Below, one piece after another: positions 1-8,778 of a DNA stretch of 64,000 nucleotides (position 1 is the stretch's first letter; each line of letters starts with the position of its first letter). The notes under the pieces were generated by a model that did not search any database, was not told where the DNA came from, and was given only the letters and a program-made list of their open reading frames with translations. Source of the DNA: Humibacter ginsenosidimutans (GTDB lineage: Bacteria; Actinomycetota; Actinomycetes; Actinomycetales; Microbacteriaceae). The stretch is from contig NZ_CP042305.1 in the NCBI RefSeq assembly GCF_007859675.1, positions 3,844,001 to 3,908,000 on the forward strand, written 5' to 3'. The translations under genes were made by a program, and so were the position numbers.

Positions 1-558
1 AACGGCGAGACCTCCCTGCTGTTCGGCCCCTACGCAGGCTTCAGCCCGAAGTTCCTCAAGAAGGGCTCCTGGTGGGATCTGCCCGGCTCGATCCGGGCGG
101 GCAACATCGGCCCGATGCTCGCGGTGGCCCGTGACAACCTCGATCTCATGAAGTACCTGATCGGCGAGCTGTTGGCCTCCCGCGCGAAGAAGCTGAAGGC
201 GCTGCAGGAGTTCATGCCAACGGCCAAGGGCGACGACTGGGAACTCATCACCGCCGGACAGCGCGTGCAGGTCATGAAGAAGGATGCCAAGCGCGGCGGT
301 GTGCTGCAGTTCGGCACCGAGGTGGTCGCGGCGTCAGACGGCACGATCGCGGGCCTGCTCGGCGCCTCGCCGGGGGCATCCACCGCGGTGCCGATCATGC
401 TCGACCTGCTCGAGCGGTGCTTCCCGCAGCAGTGGGGAGAGTGGGAGCCCAAGCTCAAGGAGCTGATCCCCACGATGGGCACCACGCTCAACGACAAGCC
501 GGAGAAGGCCGCCCAGGTCATCGCGGAGACGTCGAAGGCGCTCGGCCTCAGCGACTGA
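1..558 (+). CDS. mqo: Malate:quinone oxidoreductase, C-terminal part
   Basis: Reading frame open from base 1 to a TGA at 556-558, so the 5' part lies outside the window. The product matches the C-terminal third of malate:quinone oxidoreductase, the membrane-associated FAD enzyme that oxidises malate to oxaloacetate and reduces quinone. Supporting motifs are [13 protein letters not shown] near the start, the [12 protein letters not shown] segment, and the strongly conserved block [12 protein letters not shown] followed by [13 protein letters not shown]. The protein ends 40 residues after that block, as is usual in the family. About 185 residues are visible; the FAD-binding N-terminus cannot be checked. 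Confidence 0.88.
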   Translation, partial: NGETSLLFGPYAGFSPKFLKKGSWWDLPGSIRAGNIGPMLAVARDNLDLMKYLIGELLASRAKKLKALQEFMPTAKGDDWELITAGQRVQVMKKDAKRGGVLQFGTEVVAASDGTIAGLLGASPGASTAVPIMLDLLERCFPQQWGEWEPKLKELIPTMGTTLNDKPEKAAQVIAETSKALGLSD

Positions 559-581
559 CGCTGGTCCGGCGGGCCGAGGCT

Positions 582-596
582 CGCCGCGAAGCGGCG
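582..596 (+). terminator. Small hairpin after mqo
   Basis: Six-base arms CGCCGC and GCGGCG flank a GAA loop, 23 bases after the mqo stop codon. There is no T-run. It could act as a weak terminator, but such short GC hairpins arise easily by chance in this DNA. Confidence 0.25.
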
Positions 597-750
597 CGTC
601 TCGAAACCTCTCCGCCGCGAGCACACGGGATTTCGCGATGCGCGCCGACGAGGCGTGCTCCTCGACTCGCGTGACTCACCGCAGGCGGCGCGCAGTCGTT
701 CACCTGCTCGTTGCCTGGCGTGCGCCCGCCGTTCTTCTGGTCCGGCCACG

Positions 751-3324
751 GTGTTCCCCGTGCTGAAAAAGTTCTCAGGTCTCCTCGCCCTCACGGCGGG
801 CCCGGCGCTCGTTCTCGTCGGCCTGCTCGCTGTGCCATCGGCCGCCTCGGCCGTCGAGAGCACCGGCCAGATCCGCATCACCGAGTGGGAGTACAACGGC
901 TCGGAGTTCGCCGAGTTCACCAACCTCGACACCGAGTCGATCGACCTGGCGGGGTGGTCCTTCTCCGACAGTGCCGCGCACGCAGGCGATGTCGATCTCA
1001 GCTCCGCGGGCATCGTCGCGCCGGGCGAGTCCTTCATCCTGAGCGAGGCATCCGCAGCCGACTTCCGCTCCGAGTGGGGCCTCGCGGACACGGTCAAGGT
1101 CATCGGCGGCAACACGCAGAACCTCGGGCGCGCCGACGCGATCAACATCTACGACGGCACAGGCACGCTGATCGACTCACTGAGCTATGACGACCAGTCA
1201 GGCAACGGTCCGCGCACCGACAAGGCCAGCGCCTGGCCGTCGAGCGAAGCCGACCTCGGCGCGAACAAGGCCGCCGAGTGGACGCTGTCGACCGTCGGCG
1301 ACGCCGAGGGGAGTTGGAAATCCGCCTCCGGCTACATCGGATCGCCCGGCGTCAGCCGCTTCGCGACGAGCTCGTCAGGCGGTGACGGCGGCTCGGGCGG
1401 CGAGAGCACCGCCTATCACTCGGTGAAGATCAACGAGGTCACCTCCGCCAACGACGACCCGTACCACGACGCCTACGAGCTCGTGAACACGTCGGACGCG
1501 GCGATCGACGTCGCCGACTGGAAGCAGGCCGACAGCGGCAGCACGCCGGCGGCTCTGGATGCCCCGAATGGCACGGTCATCCCCGCTCACGGCTATCTCG
1601 TACTGCTGTCGAACAAGGGGCTGAGCTCCGACGGCGACGCCGTGAAGCTGTACCTCGCCGACGGCACAACGCTCGTGGACTCGGTGAGCTGGGGCGTCAA
1701 CGACGCAGAGCCGGGCTCGTGGTCCCGGTGCCCCGACGCGAGCGGAACCTGGAGCCACACGGCGACGGCGAGCTGGGGAGCATCCAACGCGACGGCGTGC
1801 GCAGGCACGATCATCGCGCCGAGCGACCCCGGCGACGGCGGAACACAGGTGCCCTGTCAGACCGAGGCGCCCAGCGGCAGCGGGCCCGCGATCGCCGGAG
1901 GCGTCGCCTGGCCGGGCTCCCAGGACTGGACGGTCGCCGACCACCAGTGCGAGTTCGTGACGGCGCTTTCGGGCCAGGACGTCTCGGGTCTCGACATCGA
2001 CCCGGCGACGCCGAACGTCATGTGGGCCGTGAAGAACAAGAGCCACGTCTACCGCCTCGTGAAGGACGGGGACCTGTGGGTGCCCGACACCGCCAATGGC
2101 TGGAGCACGGGCAAGGACATCGTGTTCCCGAGCGGGAGCGGCCAGCCGGATGCCGAGGGCATCACGGTCGGCCCAGACGGCTACCTCTACGCGACGACGG
2201 AGCGCGACAACACCGCGAGCAAGGTGCCGCTGGACAGCGTGCTGCGCTACGACCCGAACGAGCAGGGAACGGTGCTGCACCCCACCGACCAGTGGGTGCT
2301 CACCGCAGACCTCGCCGACGCGATCGACACCACGGGCAGTGCCGACTCGAACCTGGGGTTCGAAGGCATCACCTGGGTGCCCGACAGCTACCTGACGGCG
2401 AACGGCTTCGTCGACCAGAGCACGCACAAGGCCTACGACCCGGCCGACTACCCGGGCCACGGCACCGGGCTGTACCTGCTGGCACTGGAGAAGAACGGGC
2501 ACCTGTACGCGTACGCGCTGAACGGCGACGGAAGCTTCCACCGCATCGCCGCGATCGACACCGGCATGCCGGCCATCGCCGAGACCCAGTGGGACCCCGA
2601 CACGCAGCGCGTGTGGGCGATCGCCGACAACACGTCAGCTGGCTCCACCACGCTGATGAAGCTCGACGACAAGGGCGCGTTCGTGGTCGACGTGGTCTAC
2701 AACCGGCCGACCGGACTGCCCGACTACAACCTCGAGGGCTTCGCGCTGGCGCCGAACTCGACGTGCGTCGACGGGGTGAAGCAGGTCATCCGCTCCGACG
2801 ACGGCAACAATGACGGCCACTCGCTGCGCGCCGGAACGATTGAGTGCGACCTCGGACTCGGCTCGCAGGGGCCGGGAACGCCGTCGACGAACCCGACCGT
2901 GACGGCCACGCCGACGACTGTTGCGGCGGGCGCAACGATCACCGTCGAGGCGAAGGGCCTGGATGCGGGCAAGACGCTGACGGTCGTCCTGCACTCCGAC
3001 CCCGTGAACCTTGGCGGTGTGACGGCGGATGCCGACGGCACGGCGACGCTGAAGGCCACGATTCCCGCAGACACCTCGGTCGGTGCCCACACGGTCGTCG
3101 TCACCGACGCGTCGGGCGCCGCGATCGCGAGCACCGGCATCACGGTGACCGCGGCCGCGACCGGCTCAGATGGGGGAGCCGCGGCCGTCGACCCAGCGGA
3201 CGGCGCGCTCGCCTCGACGGGCTCGGACACGCTGCCGTGGATCGCCGTCGGCGTGCCGCTGCTCCTGCTCGGCACCGGGCTGATGCTGGCTCGTCGTCGG
3301 CGAGCCGCTCGCGGGGACGCGTAG
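751..3324 (+). CDS. Surface-anchored lamin-tail-domain protein with LAxTG sorting signal
   Basis: About 857 residues from the GTG at 751 (GTG 760 is also possible); the frame is open upstream to 655 but that part would precede the signal peptide. The N-terminus is a signal peptide ending near AASAVES. Two lamin-tail domains follow (roughly residues 35-150 and 220-340, with EFTNLDTESIDLAGW and YELVNTSDAAIDVADW motifs). Next comes a beta-propeller-like region (about 390-670) resembling esterase-like/phytase-like domains, with repeated EGITVGPDG, LGFEGITWVPD and NLEGFALAPNS segments. Then there is a Thr-rich linker with an Ig-like domain and the C-terminal signal LASTG at 820-824, a hydrophobic helix and an Arg-rich tail. 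LAxTG is the pattern used by class E sortases. Substrate unknown; extracellular hydrolase or binding protein is an inference. Confidence 0.8.
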   Translation: MFPVLKKFSGLLALTAGPALVLVGLLAVPSAASAVESTGQIRITEWEYNGSEFAEFTNLDTESIDLAGWSFSDSAAHAGDVDLSSAGIVAPGESFILSEASAADFRSEWGLADTVKVIGGNTQNLGRADAINIYDGTGTLIDSLSYDDQSGNGPRTDKASAWPSSEADLGANKAAEWTLSTVGDAEGSWKSASGYIGSPGVSRFATSSSGGDGGSGGESTAYHSVKINEVTSANDDPYHDAYELVNTSDAAIDVADWKQADSGSTPAALDAPNGTVIPAHGYLVLLSNKGLSSDGDAVKLYLADGTTLVDSVSWGVNDAEPGSWSRCPDASGTWSHTATASWGASNATACAGTIIAPSDPGDGGTQVPCQTEAPSGSGPAIAGGVAWPGSQDWTVADHQCEFVTALSGQDVSGLDIDPATPNVMWAVKNKSHVYRLVKDGDLWVPDTANGWSTGKDIVFPSGSGQPDAEGITVGPDGYLYATTERDNTASKVPLDSVLRYDPNEQGTVLHPTDQWVLTADLADAIDTTGSADSNLGFEGITWVPDSYLTANGFVDQSTHKAYDPADYPGHGTGLYLLALEKNGHLYAYALNGDGSFHRIAAIDTGMPAIAETQWDPDTQRVWAIADNTSAGSTTLMKLDDKGAFVVDVVYNRPTGLPDYNLEGFALAPNSTCVDGVKQVIRSDDGNNDGHSLRAGTIECDLGLGSQGPGTPSTNPTVTATPTTVAAGATITVEAKGLDAGKTLTVVLHSDPVNLGGVTADADGTATLKATIPADTSVGAHTVVVTDASGAAIASTGITVTAAATGSDGGAAAVDPADGALASTGSDTLPWIAVGVPLLLLGTGLMLARRRRAARGDA

Positions 3325-3329
3325 CCGCC

Positions 3330-3363
3330 GGTCGCCCGCGGGAACACGCACCCGCGGGCGACC
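3330..3363 (+). terminator. Strong hairpin terminator after the LTD surface gene
   Basis: Perfect 13-bp arms (3330-3342 and 3351-3363, starting GGTCGCCCGCGGG) around an 8-base loop, five bases after the stop codon at 3324. There is no T-run, as is common in high-GC actinobacteria. It separates the surface gene from the N-acetyltransferase gene starting at 3388. Confidence 0.8.
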
Positions 3364-3387
3364 CCCGGGCGCTAGTCTTTCCTGGCC

Positions 3388-4287
3388 ATGACCACTGAGA
3401 CCTCCAGCCGCCCGGCCTGGGTTGCGCCCTATCTGAGCAAGCTCGGCATCGACGCCTCGGATGAGCTGCCTGCGCCGACGCTCGACACTCTGCGCCGGCT
3501 GCACCGAGCGCACGTCGAGCGCATCGCCTTCGAGAACATCGACATCCAACGCGAACGTCCGCAGGGCATCAGTCCCGAGGAGTCCATCGCCCGCATCCTC
3601 GCGGGCAGAGGCGGCTACTGCTTCAACTTGAACAATGCCTTCGCCTCGCTGCTGACCGTGCTCGGGTATGACGTCACGGTTCATCGCGGGCAGATCAACG
3701 GCAGTCTCGAGCGTGCGAAGACCTCTCCTGACGAGTACGGCACGCACATGGCGCTGACCGTCGTCATCGAAGGCGAACGGTGGTCGATCGACGTCGGTCT
3801 GGCCAACTCGCACCACGAGCCGATCCCGCTTCGAGAGGGTGTGCACGTTCAAGGCCCGTTCAGCTTCCGGCTGGAGGCGCTGCCGGAGGTCCGGCCCGAC
3901 GTGTGGCGGTTCTTCACCGATCCTGTGCAGACGACGTTCCACAGCATGGACTTCACGCTCGCGCCCGCCGCGTGGGAGGACTTCATCGAGTATCACGCCG
4001 AACTCTCGACATCGCCCCAGTCCGGGTTCGTCCAGACCTGCGAACTGTTCCGTCGCGACGCACTCGGCACCGACTTCATCCTCAACGACGAGCTGACCCG
4101 CGACGATGCCAGCGGGCGATCGACGCGCGTCCTCACCTCCGCCGAGGAATGGTTCGCCGTCGCGGAGCGCGTGTTCCAGCTCGACCTGTCGGACATCGGC
4201 GACGGCGAGCGCGCGGCGCTGTTCGATCGCATGCAGCGCGCGGAGGAGGCCTACCGGGCTTCGCAGCGGGCGGCCGCGGACGCCTGA
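3388..4287 (+). CDS. nat: Arylamine N-acetyltransferase
   Basis: 299 residues, normal family length. NAT enzymes move acetyl groups from acetyl-CoA to arylamines, arylhydrazines or aryl hydroxylamines through a Cys-His-Asp triad. All three residues are visible: Cys78 in RGGYCFNLN, His120 in YGTHMAL and Asp135 in WSIDVGL. The N-terminal helical region carries the usual LRRLHRAHVERIAFENIDI block. The ATG at 3388 follows the hairpin terminator by 24 bases, so the gene probably has its own promoter with a very short leader. Cytoplasmic. The physiological substrate cannot be read from sequence; some actinobacterial NATs take part in sterol or secondary metabolism, but nothing nearby suggests that here. 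Confidence 0.9.
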   Translation: MTTETSSRPAWVAPYLSKLGIDASDELPAPTLDTLRRLHRAHVERIAFENIDIQRERPQGISPEESIARILAGRGGYCFNLNNAFASLLTVLGYDVTVHRGQINGSLERAKTSPDEYGTHMALTVVIEGERWSIDVGLANSHHEPIPLREGVHVQGPFSFRLEALPEVRPDVWRFFTDPVQTTFHSMDFTLAPAAWEDFIEYHAELSTSPQSGFVQTCELFRRDALGTDFILNDELTRDDASGRSTRVLTSAEEWFAVAERVFQLDLSDIGDGERAALFDRMQRAEEAYRASQRAAADA

Positions 4288-4336
4288 ACCACGGCTGCGC
4301 GAATACGACACTCGCGCGCATCCGCTTGCCGAACAG

Positions 4337-4352
4337 CCGAACAAATGTTCGA
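4337..4352 (+). promoter_or_regulatory. LexA (SOS) box upstream of the radical SAM gene
   Basis: CCGAACAAATGTTCGA matches the actinobacterial and Bacillus-type LexA consensus TCGAAC-N4-GTTCGA at 11 of 12 defined positions. It ends eight bases before the ATG at 4361, so bound LexA would block the start region. Homologues of the downstream gene in mycobacteria (Rv2578c) are known LexA-regulon members, which supports the call. Confidence 0.8.
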
Positions 4353-4360
4353 ATAGAGCC

Positions 4361-5461
4361 ATGCGGTGGAGCGATCAGGAGATCTCGGTCGAGCAGACGG
4401 ATGCCCTCCCCGGCCTCGCGAAGCTGAACAACCTCGTGCGCTCCGTGCGCACGCCCGAGTTCGCGGGCGTGACCTTTCACGAGGTGCTCGCCAAGTCCGC
4501 CCTCAACAAGGTGCCAGGAGGCGGGGGAGCGCTGCCCTTCGGCTGGACCATCAATCCCTACAGGGGCTGCAGCCATGCATGTGTGTACTGCTTCGCGCGC
4601 CCCACGCACCGCTACCTCGATCTCAACATGGGCACCGACTTCGACCGCGAGATCGTCGTCAAGGTCAACGTGGCCGAGGTGCTGCGCAAGGAGCTGGCGA
4701 AGGCGAGCTGGGGCAGGCATCCCGTCGCGCTCGGCACGAACACCGACCCCTACCAGCGGGCCGAGGGACGATACGCGCTCATGCCGGGCATCATCGGGGC
4801 GCTCGCCGACTCGGGAACGCCGTTCAGCATCCTCACCAAGGGCACGCTGCTGCGCCGCGACCTCGACCTCATCGCGGATGCCGCCACCCGTGTTCCCGTC
4901 GACCTCGCGATGTCCATCGCGGTCTACGACGACGAACTGCAGCACTCCGTCGAGCCGGGCACTCCGAGCACGAAGGCGCGGCTCGAGACGGTGCGAGCCG
5001 TGCGCGAGCGCGGACTCGACTGCGCCGTCTTCATGATGCCGATCCTGCCGTACCTCACCGACACGAGGGCGCACCTGGATGCCGCACTGTCGGCCGCGAA
5101 GCAGGCCGGCGCCACGTCGGTGCTCTACACCGCGCTGCACCTGCGGCAGGGCGTCAAGGCCTGGTTCATGCTGTGGCTGGAGCGAGAGCATCCCGAGCTG
5201 CTGCCCAAGTATGAGGCGATGTACGGCAAGCAGGCGTACGCGCCTCTGGAGTACCGCAAGTGGCTTGCAGCCAGGATGAAGCCGTTGATCGCCGCGCACG
5301 GTCTTCGCCGTGGCGAGGAGGACCCCGTGACCGGCGGCGTGCGCTCGGCTGCGCTGAGCGCCAAGCGGGACGGCGACGGAAACCGCGTGAGATTCGCGCC
5401 GACGGCGGAGCTGGGCGCACCCGCTCCGGTGATGGCCGAGGAGCGGCTCACCCTGTTCTGA
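4361..5461 (+). CDS. Rv2578c-family radical SAM protein
   Basis: 366 residues from the ATG at 4361; upstream in-frame codons run through the LexA box and the preceding gene and are unlikely to be translated. The radical SAM cluster motif is CSHACVYC, with cysteines at 70, 74 and 77 (CxxxCxxC). The protein resembles the SplB-like group known in actinobacteria as the Rv2578c family: GWTINPYRGC before the cluster, ALGTNTDPYQ and ILTKGTLLRRD after it. Family members are thought to act in DNA-damage responses, but the exact reaction is not established; photoproduct lyase activity would be a guess. The SOS box at its start fits a damage-induced role. Cytoplasmic, apparently monocistronic. Confidence 0.85.
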   Translation: MRWSDQEISVEQTDALPGLAKLNNLVRSVRTPEFAGVTFHEVLAKSALNKVPGGGGALPFGWTINPYRGCSHACVYCFARPTHRYLDLNMGTDFDREIVVKVNVAEVLRKELAKASWGRHPVALGTNTDPYQRAEGRYALMPGIIGALADSGTPFSILTKGTLLRRDLDLIADAATRVPVDLAMSIAVYDDELQHSVEPGTPSTKARLETVRAVRERGLDCAVFMMPILPYLTDTRAHLDAALSAAKQAGATSVLYTALHLRQGVKAWFMLWLEREHPELLPKYEAMYGKQAYAPLEYRKWLAARMKPLIAAHGLRRGEEDPVTGGVRSAALSAKRDGDGNRVRFAPTAELGAPAPVMAEERLTLF

Positions 5462-5640
5462 CCCGTGCGCCGCCGTCACGAAACTCCTGGCCGAATACAC
5501 CGCCATTCGTGTCGCAAAGCGGACATCTGCGACAGGTGGTTCCGCGAATCGGGTCGCCGCACCGTCGCGTGAGTGCCATCGGCCGATGTGTGGCACGATC
5601 GGGGGACAGTTCAGGGGTACAAACGAGCCCCGTCCCGTGC

Positions 5641-5646
5641 CATAAT
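5641..5646 (+). promoter_or_regulatory. Likely -10 element of the kinase operon
   Basis: CATAAT lies eight bases before the ATG at 5655, which would give a leaderless or nearly leaderless transcript, common in actinobacteria. No convincing -35 is visible at 16-18 bp. Otherwise the 5462-5654 gap shows only this site. Confidence 0.35.
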
Positions 5647-5654
5647 CCTGAACG

Positions 5655-6854
5655 ATGTCTTTCGGGGTGCCGGCCCAGGTGGCGCGCGACGCGGGTGACC
5701 GCGCCGTCGCGATGTCGACCCAGGTGGGCGCCCTGCTCTGCCTCGTCGCGGCACTGGCTTCGGTGCTCGCTCCCGGCTTCTTCGCCGCGGGCGGGGTGCG
5801 CTGGTGGGCCGCTGGATGCCTGCTGCCCATGATCGCCCTCATGGTCACGGTCGTCGTGACCCGGAGTGCGACGGCGATGGCGGTCTACATCGTGGTGGGC
5901 GCTGCATCCACTTTCGCCTACACCGTGGCGTTGCTGCAGCAGACGTCGAGCTACCAGAACACGGATCTGTTCGTCGTGGCGCTGCCGATCGTCGCGCTCA
6001 TGCTGGTCGGCGGGTCGGCGCGCGACGCCCTGCAGGGTGTGCTCTGGGCCACCGCGGCATACGCGGTCGGCGCGCTCGCGGTGTTCATGGCGGCGATCGT
6101 GACGGATCGCCAATTCCGTTTCGACTCGATCTCGCTCGCCGCCTACGTGATGTTCATGGGCATGCTGCTCTTCTACGGTTTCGCCCGCGGTGCCCATCGT
6201 GGCGCGCACACGCTGATCCTCCGCACGTTCCGCGAGCAGCGCGCCGATGAGGTTCGGCGGTCGGTGGCGGCAGAGCTGCGCACCGAACTGCACGACACGA
6301 CGCTGAGCGAGCTGGCCGCGATCGCGTCGGCAGATCCGGGGCCGCTGTCACCGCGGCTGCGCGAGCGGCTCGAGTCGGACATTCGGCACTGGACCGAGTC
6401 GGCGCATCGGCCGGCCGCTGCCGGCACCGTCGACGACAGCACATGGGCGGCGTCCGACCTCGCCAAAGCGATCACGCACGCACGCGACGCCGGTCTGCTC
6501 GTGCAGGTGACCGGCGACCGTGGTCCCTACATCGCGCTCCCGCATCACGCCCGCCGCGCGGTCGGACTGGCAGCGCGGCAGTGCCTCGTCAACGTCATCA
6601 AGCACTCCGGTCAATCGTCGGCGGAGGTGATGCTGTCGGCCTCGGGCGGCAGCACGTCGGTCGTCGTCGTCGACGCCGGGCGAGGGTTCGACGTCGGAAC
6701 GCTCACCGTGGAGGGCAACGATCGCATGGGATTGCTGCACTCGGTGATCGAGCGTGTCGAGCGCGTCGGTGGATCCGTCTCGGTGTTCTCGCGGCCGGGC
6801 GCAGGCACGTCGATCCTCATGGTGGTCCCGTCCGACGGCGAGGTGTCCGGCTGA
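5655..6854 (+). CDS. Membrane sensor histidine kinase, NarL-type
   Basis: 399 residues. The first 190 residues hold about six membrane segments and no extracellular sensor domain, so the signal is probably sensed in or near the membrane. The dimerisation box LRTELHDTTLSELA contains the probable phosphorylated His213. The ATPase domain has the N-box QCLVNVIKHS, the G1 box VVVVDAGRGFD and a G2-like segment GNDRMGLLHSVIERV, so catalysis looks intact. The stop overlaps the next gene (ATGA at 6852-6856), and a regulator follows, giving a kinase/pseudokinase/regulator operon. The ligand is unknown. Confidence 0.85.
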   Translation: MSFGVPAQVARDAGDRAVAMSTQVGALLCLVAALASVLAPGFFAAGGVRWWAAGCLLPMIALMVTVVVTRSATAMAVYIVVGAASTFAYTVALLQQTSSYQNTDLFVVALPIVALMLVGGSARDALQGVLWATAAYAVGALAVFMAAIVTDRQFRFDSISLAAYVMFMGMLLFYGFARGAHRGAHTLILRTFREQRADEVRRSVAAELRTELHDTTLSELAAIASADPGPLSPRLRERLESDIRHWTESAHRPAAAGTVDDSTWAASDLAKAITHARDAGLLVQVTGDRGPYIALPHHARRAVGLAARQCLVNVIKHSGQSSAEVMLSASGGSTSVVVVDAGRGFDVGTLTVEGNDRMGLLHSVIERVERVGGSVSVFSRPGAGTSILMVVPSDGEVSG

Positions 6855-8014
6855 TGACCGGAGTGCTGCTCGACAAGGCGCCGATCGCCGTCGATCCCAT
6901 CGGGGCCGCGGGCGCATGGATGCTCACACCGATCGTCAGCGCGATCGCCCTCGGCTACGCCGTGCTGCAGAGCACGATGCACCGGTCCGAGATCGTGCAT
7001 CCCGAGCTGATGGTGGTCGCCGTGTGCGTGCTCGCCTGCTCCGGCCTCGTGCTCTCGGTGGCGGCCCATCCGAGCTTCGCACGTCTCAGCGCCGCCGCCG
7101 CGGCGTGCATCGTCGGCGGCAGCGTGCTGGCGGCCGTGCTGTCGGAGCTGGCCATCTGGGGGCACAACCGCCTCGTGCAAGACGACTGGGGGCAGATCGG
7201 CGTCGGACTCATCGTGCTGGGGCTGCTCTGGCTGCGACCCCCTCGGGAGGCGCTGGCGCTCGGCGTCGTTGGCGCCATCGTGGTGGGCGTGATGGCGGCG
7301 AGCCAGCGCGGAACGCTGCACATCACGAACACGCCCTATGTCTACGCGGTCGTCGCGGCCATGCCCGTGCTGCTTTTGACGGCCGTCACCGTCACGAGCG
7401 GGGCGGTCATCGTGCGCACGAGCAGCGACTGGCTTCTGTCGGCGCGCAGCAGTCTCGCCGGATTGGAGCCCGAGCTCAGGATGCTCGAGCGCGACTCCCT
7501 GCATCGCGCCCAGCTCGCAGAGCTGCGGCACGCGACTCTGCCGCTGCTGGCATCGATCGCCGAGCGCGGGGAGATCACCCCGAGCGACATCGAGGCGGCG
7601 GCCAGGGTTTCGGCGCAGCTGCGCGAACGTGCGGTCGGCGAGCTGCGCGTCACCTGGCTCGACGACCTGCTGGCGGCGACCGGGATGCCCCCGCACGCGG
7701 CCAGGGATCTCGACCGGTTGGCCGCGCACGTGCCGGAACGGGAGCGTGCCGCCGTCACCGCGTGTCTCATCGAGCTCGTGCGCATACGTGCGATCGATCC
7801 GTCGAGCGCGAGCATCGCCGTCGTGCGCGCGCCGAGCGCCGACGATTCGGAGCGCAGCCGATTCGAGGTGCAGGCGCGACTTGCGGCAGACTGGCGATCC
7901 GTGCGGCGAACAGCACGACCCTTCGTGAGCGTGCTGCGCTCGCTGAGCGGGGACGCCGCCATCTCGAGAAATGACACCACCATGAAGATGAGGTTCGGCT
8001 TTGTCCCCGCGTGA
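6854..8014 (+). CDS. Degenerate kinase-like membrane protein
   Basis: 386 residues from the ATG at 6854, which overlaps the stop of the upstream kinase. The N-terminal half has five to six membrane segments, like its neighbour. The C-terminal half keeps the layout of a NarL-type kinase: a helical stretch ELRHATLPLLASI where HD would be expected, then a region ERAAVTACLIELVRI at the N-box position and an end KMRFGFVP like the last ATPase strand. The key Asn of the N-box and the glycine-rich G boxes are missing, and HD has become HA. It is therefore probably a pseudokinase that modulates the kinase encoded just before it. Confidence 0.7.
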   Translation: MTGVLLDKAPIAVDPIGAAGAWMLTPIVSAIALGYAVLQSTMHRSEIVHPELMVVAVCVLACSGLVLSVAAHPSFARLSAAAAACIVGGSVLAAVLSELAIWGHNRLVQDDWGQIGVGLIVLGLLWLRPPREALALGVVGAIVVGVMAASQRGTLHITNTPYVYAVVAAMPVLLLTAVTVTSGAVIVRTSSDWLLSARSSLAGLEPELRMLERDSLHRAQLAELRHATLPLLASIAERGEITPSDIEAAARVSAQLRERAVGELRVTWLDDLLAATGMPPHAARDLDRLAAHVPERERAAVTACLIELVRIRAIDPSSASIAVVRAPSADDSERSRFEVQARLAADWRSVRRTARPFVSVLRSLSGDAAISRNDTTMKMRFGFVPA

Positions 8015-8015
8015 C

Positions 8016-8654
8016 ATGCGCACACCGGTGCGCGTGGGCATCCTCGACGACCATGAGGTGCTGCTGGATGCTCTTTCCGAGTGGATCCACGGGCACGAGC
8101 CGCTCTTCAACCTCGTGGTCGCCGCGCCCACCTGGGTCGAGCTGGTGCACTCCGCGGCATTCCCCGTCGACCTCGTGCTGATGGACCTCAACCTGTCGGA
8201 GAAGGTCTCCATCGAGGCTCGGGTGCGAACCTGCCGAGCCGCGGGGGCATCCGTGATCGTGCTCACCGCTCTCGACACCCCGGAGGAGCGGGAGCGCTGT
8301 CTCGGTGCGGGCGCGCTGGCCTTCCTCTCGAAGGCGCAGCCGGTGCGCGACGTGATGGCGATGGCCAAGGCCGTCATGGGGCTGACGGATGCCGTGGTCT
8401 CAGACGCGACGCATCTCGCCTCCGCCTCCCGTGCGGTCACGAAACCGCGGCTGAGCGACGGCGAGAGGATGGCGTTTCTGCTCTATGTGGAGGGCAGCTC
8501 GACGATCCAGGTCGCGCACGCCATGAACGTGCAGTTCGAGACCGCGAAGACCTATCTGCGTCGGGTGCGCGACAAGTACGGCAGGGCGGGCCGGCCGACG
8601 AGCACCCGCGCCGACCTCGTGCGGCGAGCCGCGGAGGACGGCTACCTCACGTAG
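8016..8654 (+). CDS. NarL/LuxR-family response regulator
   Basis: 212 residues from the ATG at 8016, one base after the upstream stop; an in-frame TTG at 8001 would add five residues and overlap the previous gene. The receiver domain has the acidic pair DDH near residue 10, the phosphorylation site Asp57 in VLMDLNL, the LTAL Thr and the SKAQ Lys. The C-terminal helix-turn-helix (about 150-205) contains TIQVAHAMNVQFETAKTYLR, equivalent to the LuxR recognition helix. It is the DNA-binding output of the two-sensor operon starting at 5655; target genes are not visible. Confidence 0.85.
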   Translation: MRTPVRVGILDDHEVLLDALSEWIHGHEPLFNLVVAAPTWVELVHSAAFPVDLVLMDLNLSEKVSIEARVRTCRAAGASVIVLTALDTPEERERCLGAGALAFLSKAQPVRDVMAMAKAVMGLTDAVVSDATHLASASRAVTKPRLSDGERMAFLLYVEGSSTIQVAHAMNVQFETAKTYLRRVRDKYGRAGRPTSTRADLVRRAAEDGYLT

Positions 8655-8778
8655 GTCTCGCGACCACTCGCCCGACTCCGCCGCAGGGGAGTGCAGCGCA
8701 TCGCGCGACGCTGCTCGCTGAGCGAGCGAAGCAGGTCGAAGGGCACCCTCTCGACAGCGGTCCCTCTACGATGTCACC

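Noticed and set aside
30..1148. 372-codon minus-strand open frame at the window start
   Set aside because: It is antisense to mqo and the LTD gene, Ser/Arg-rich and without any motif.
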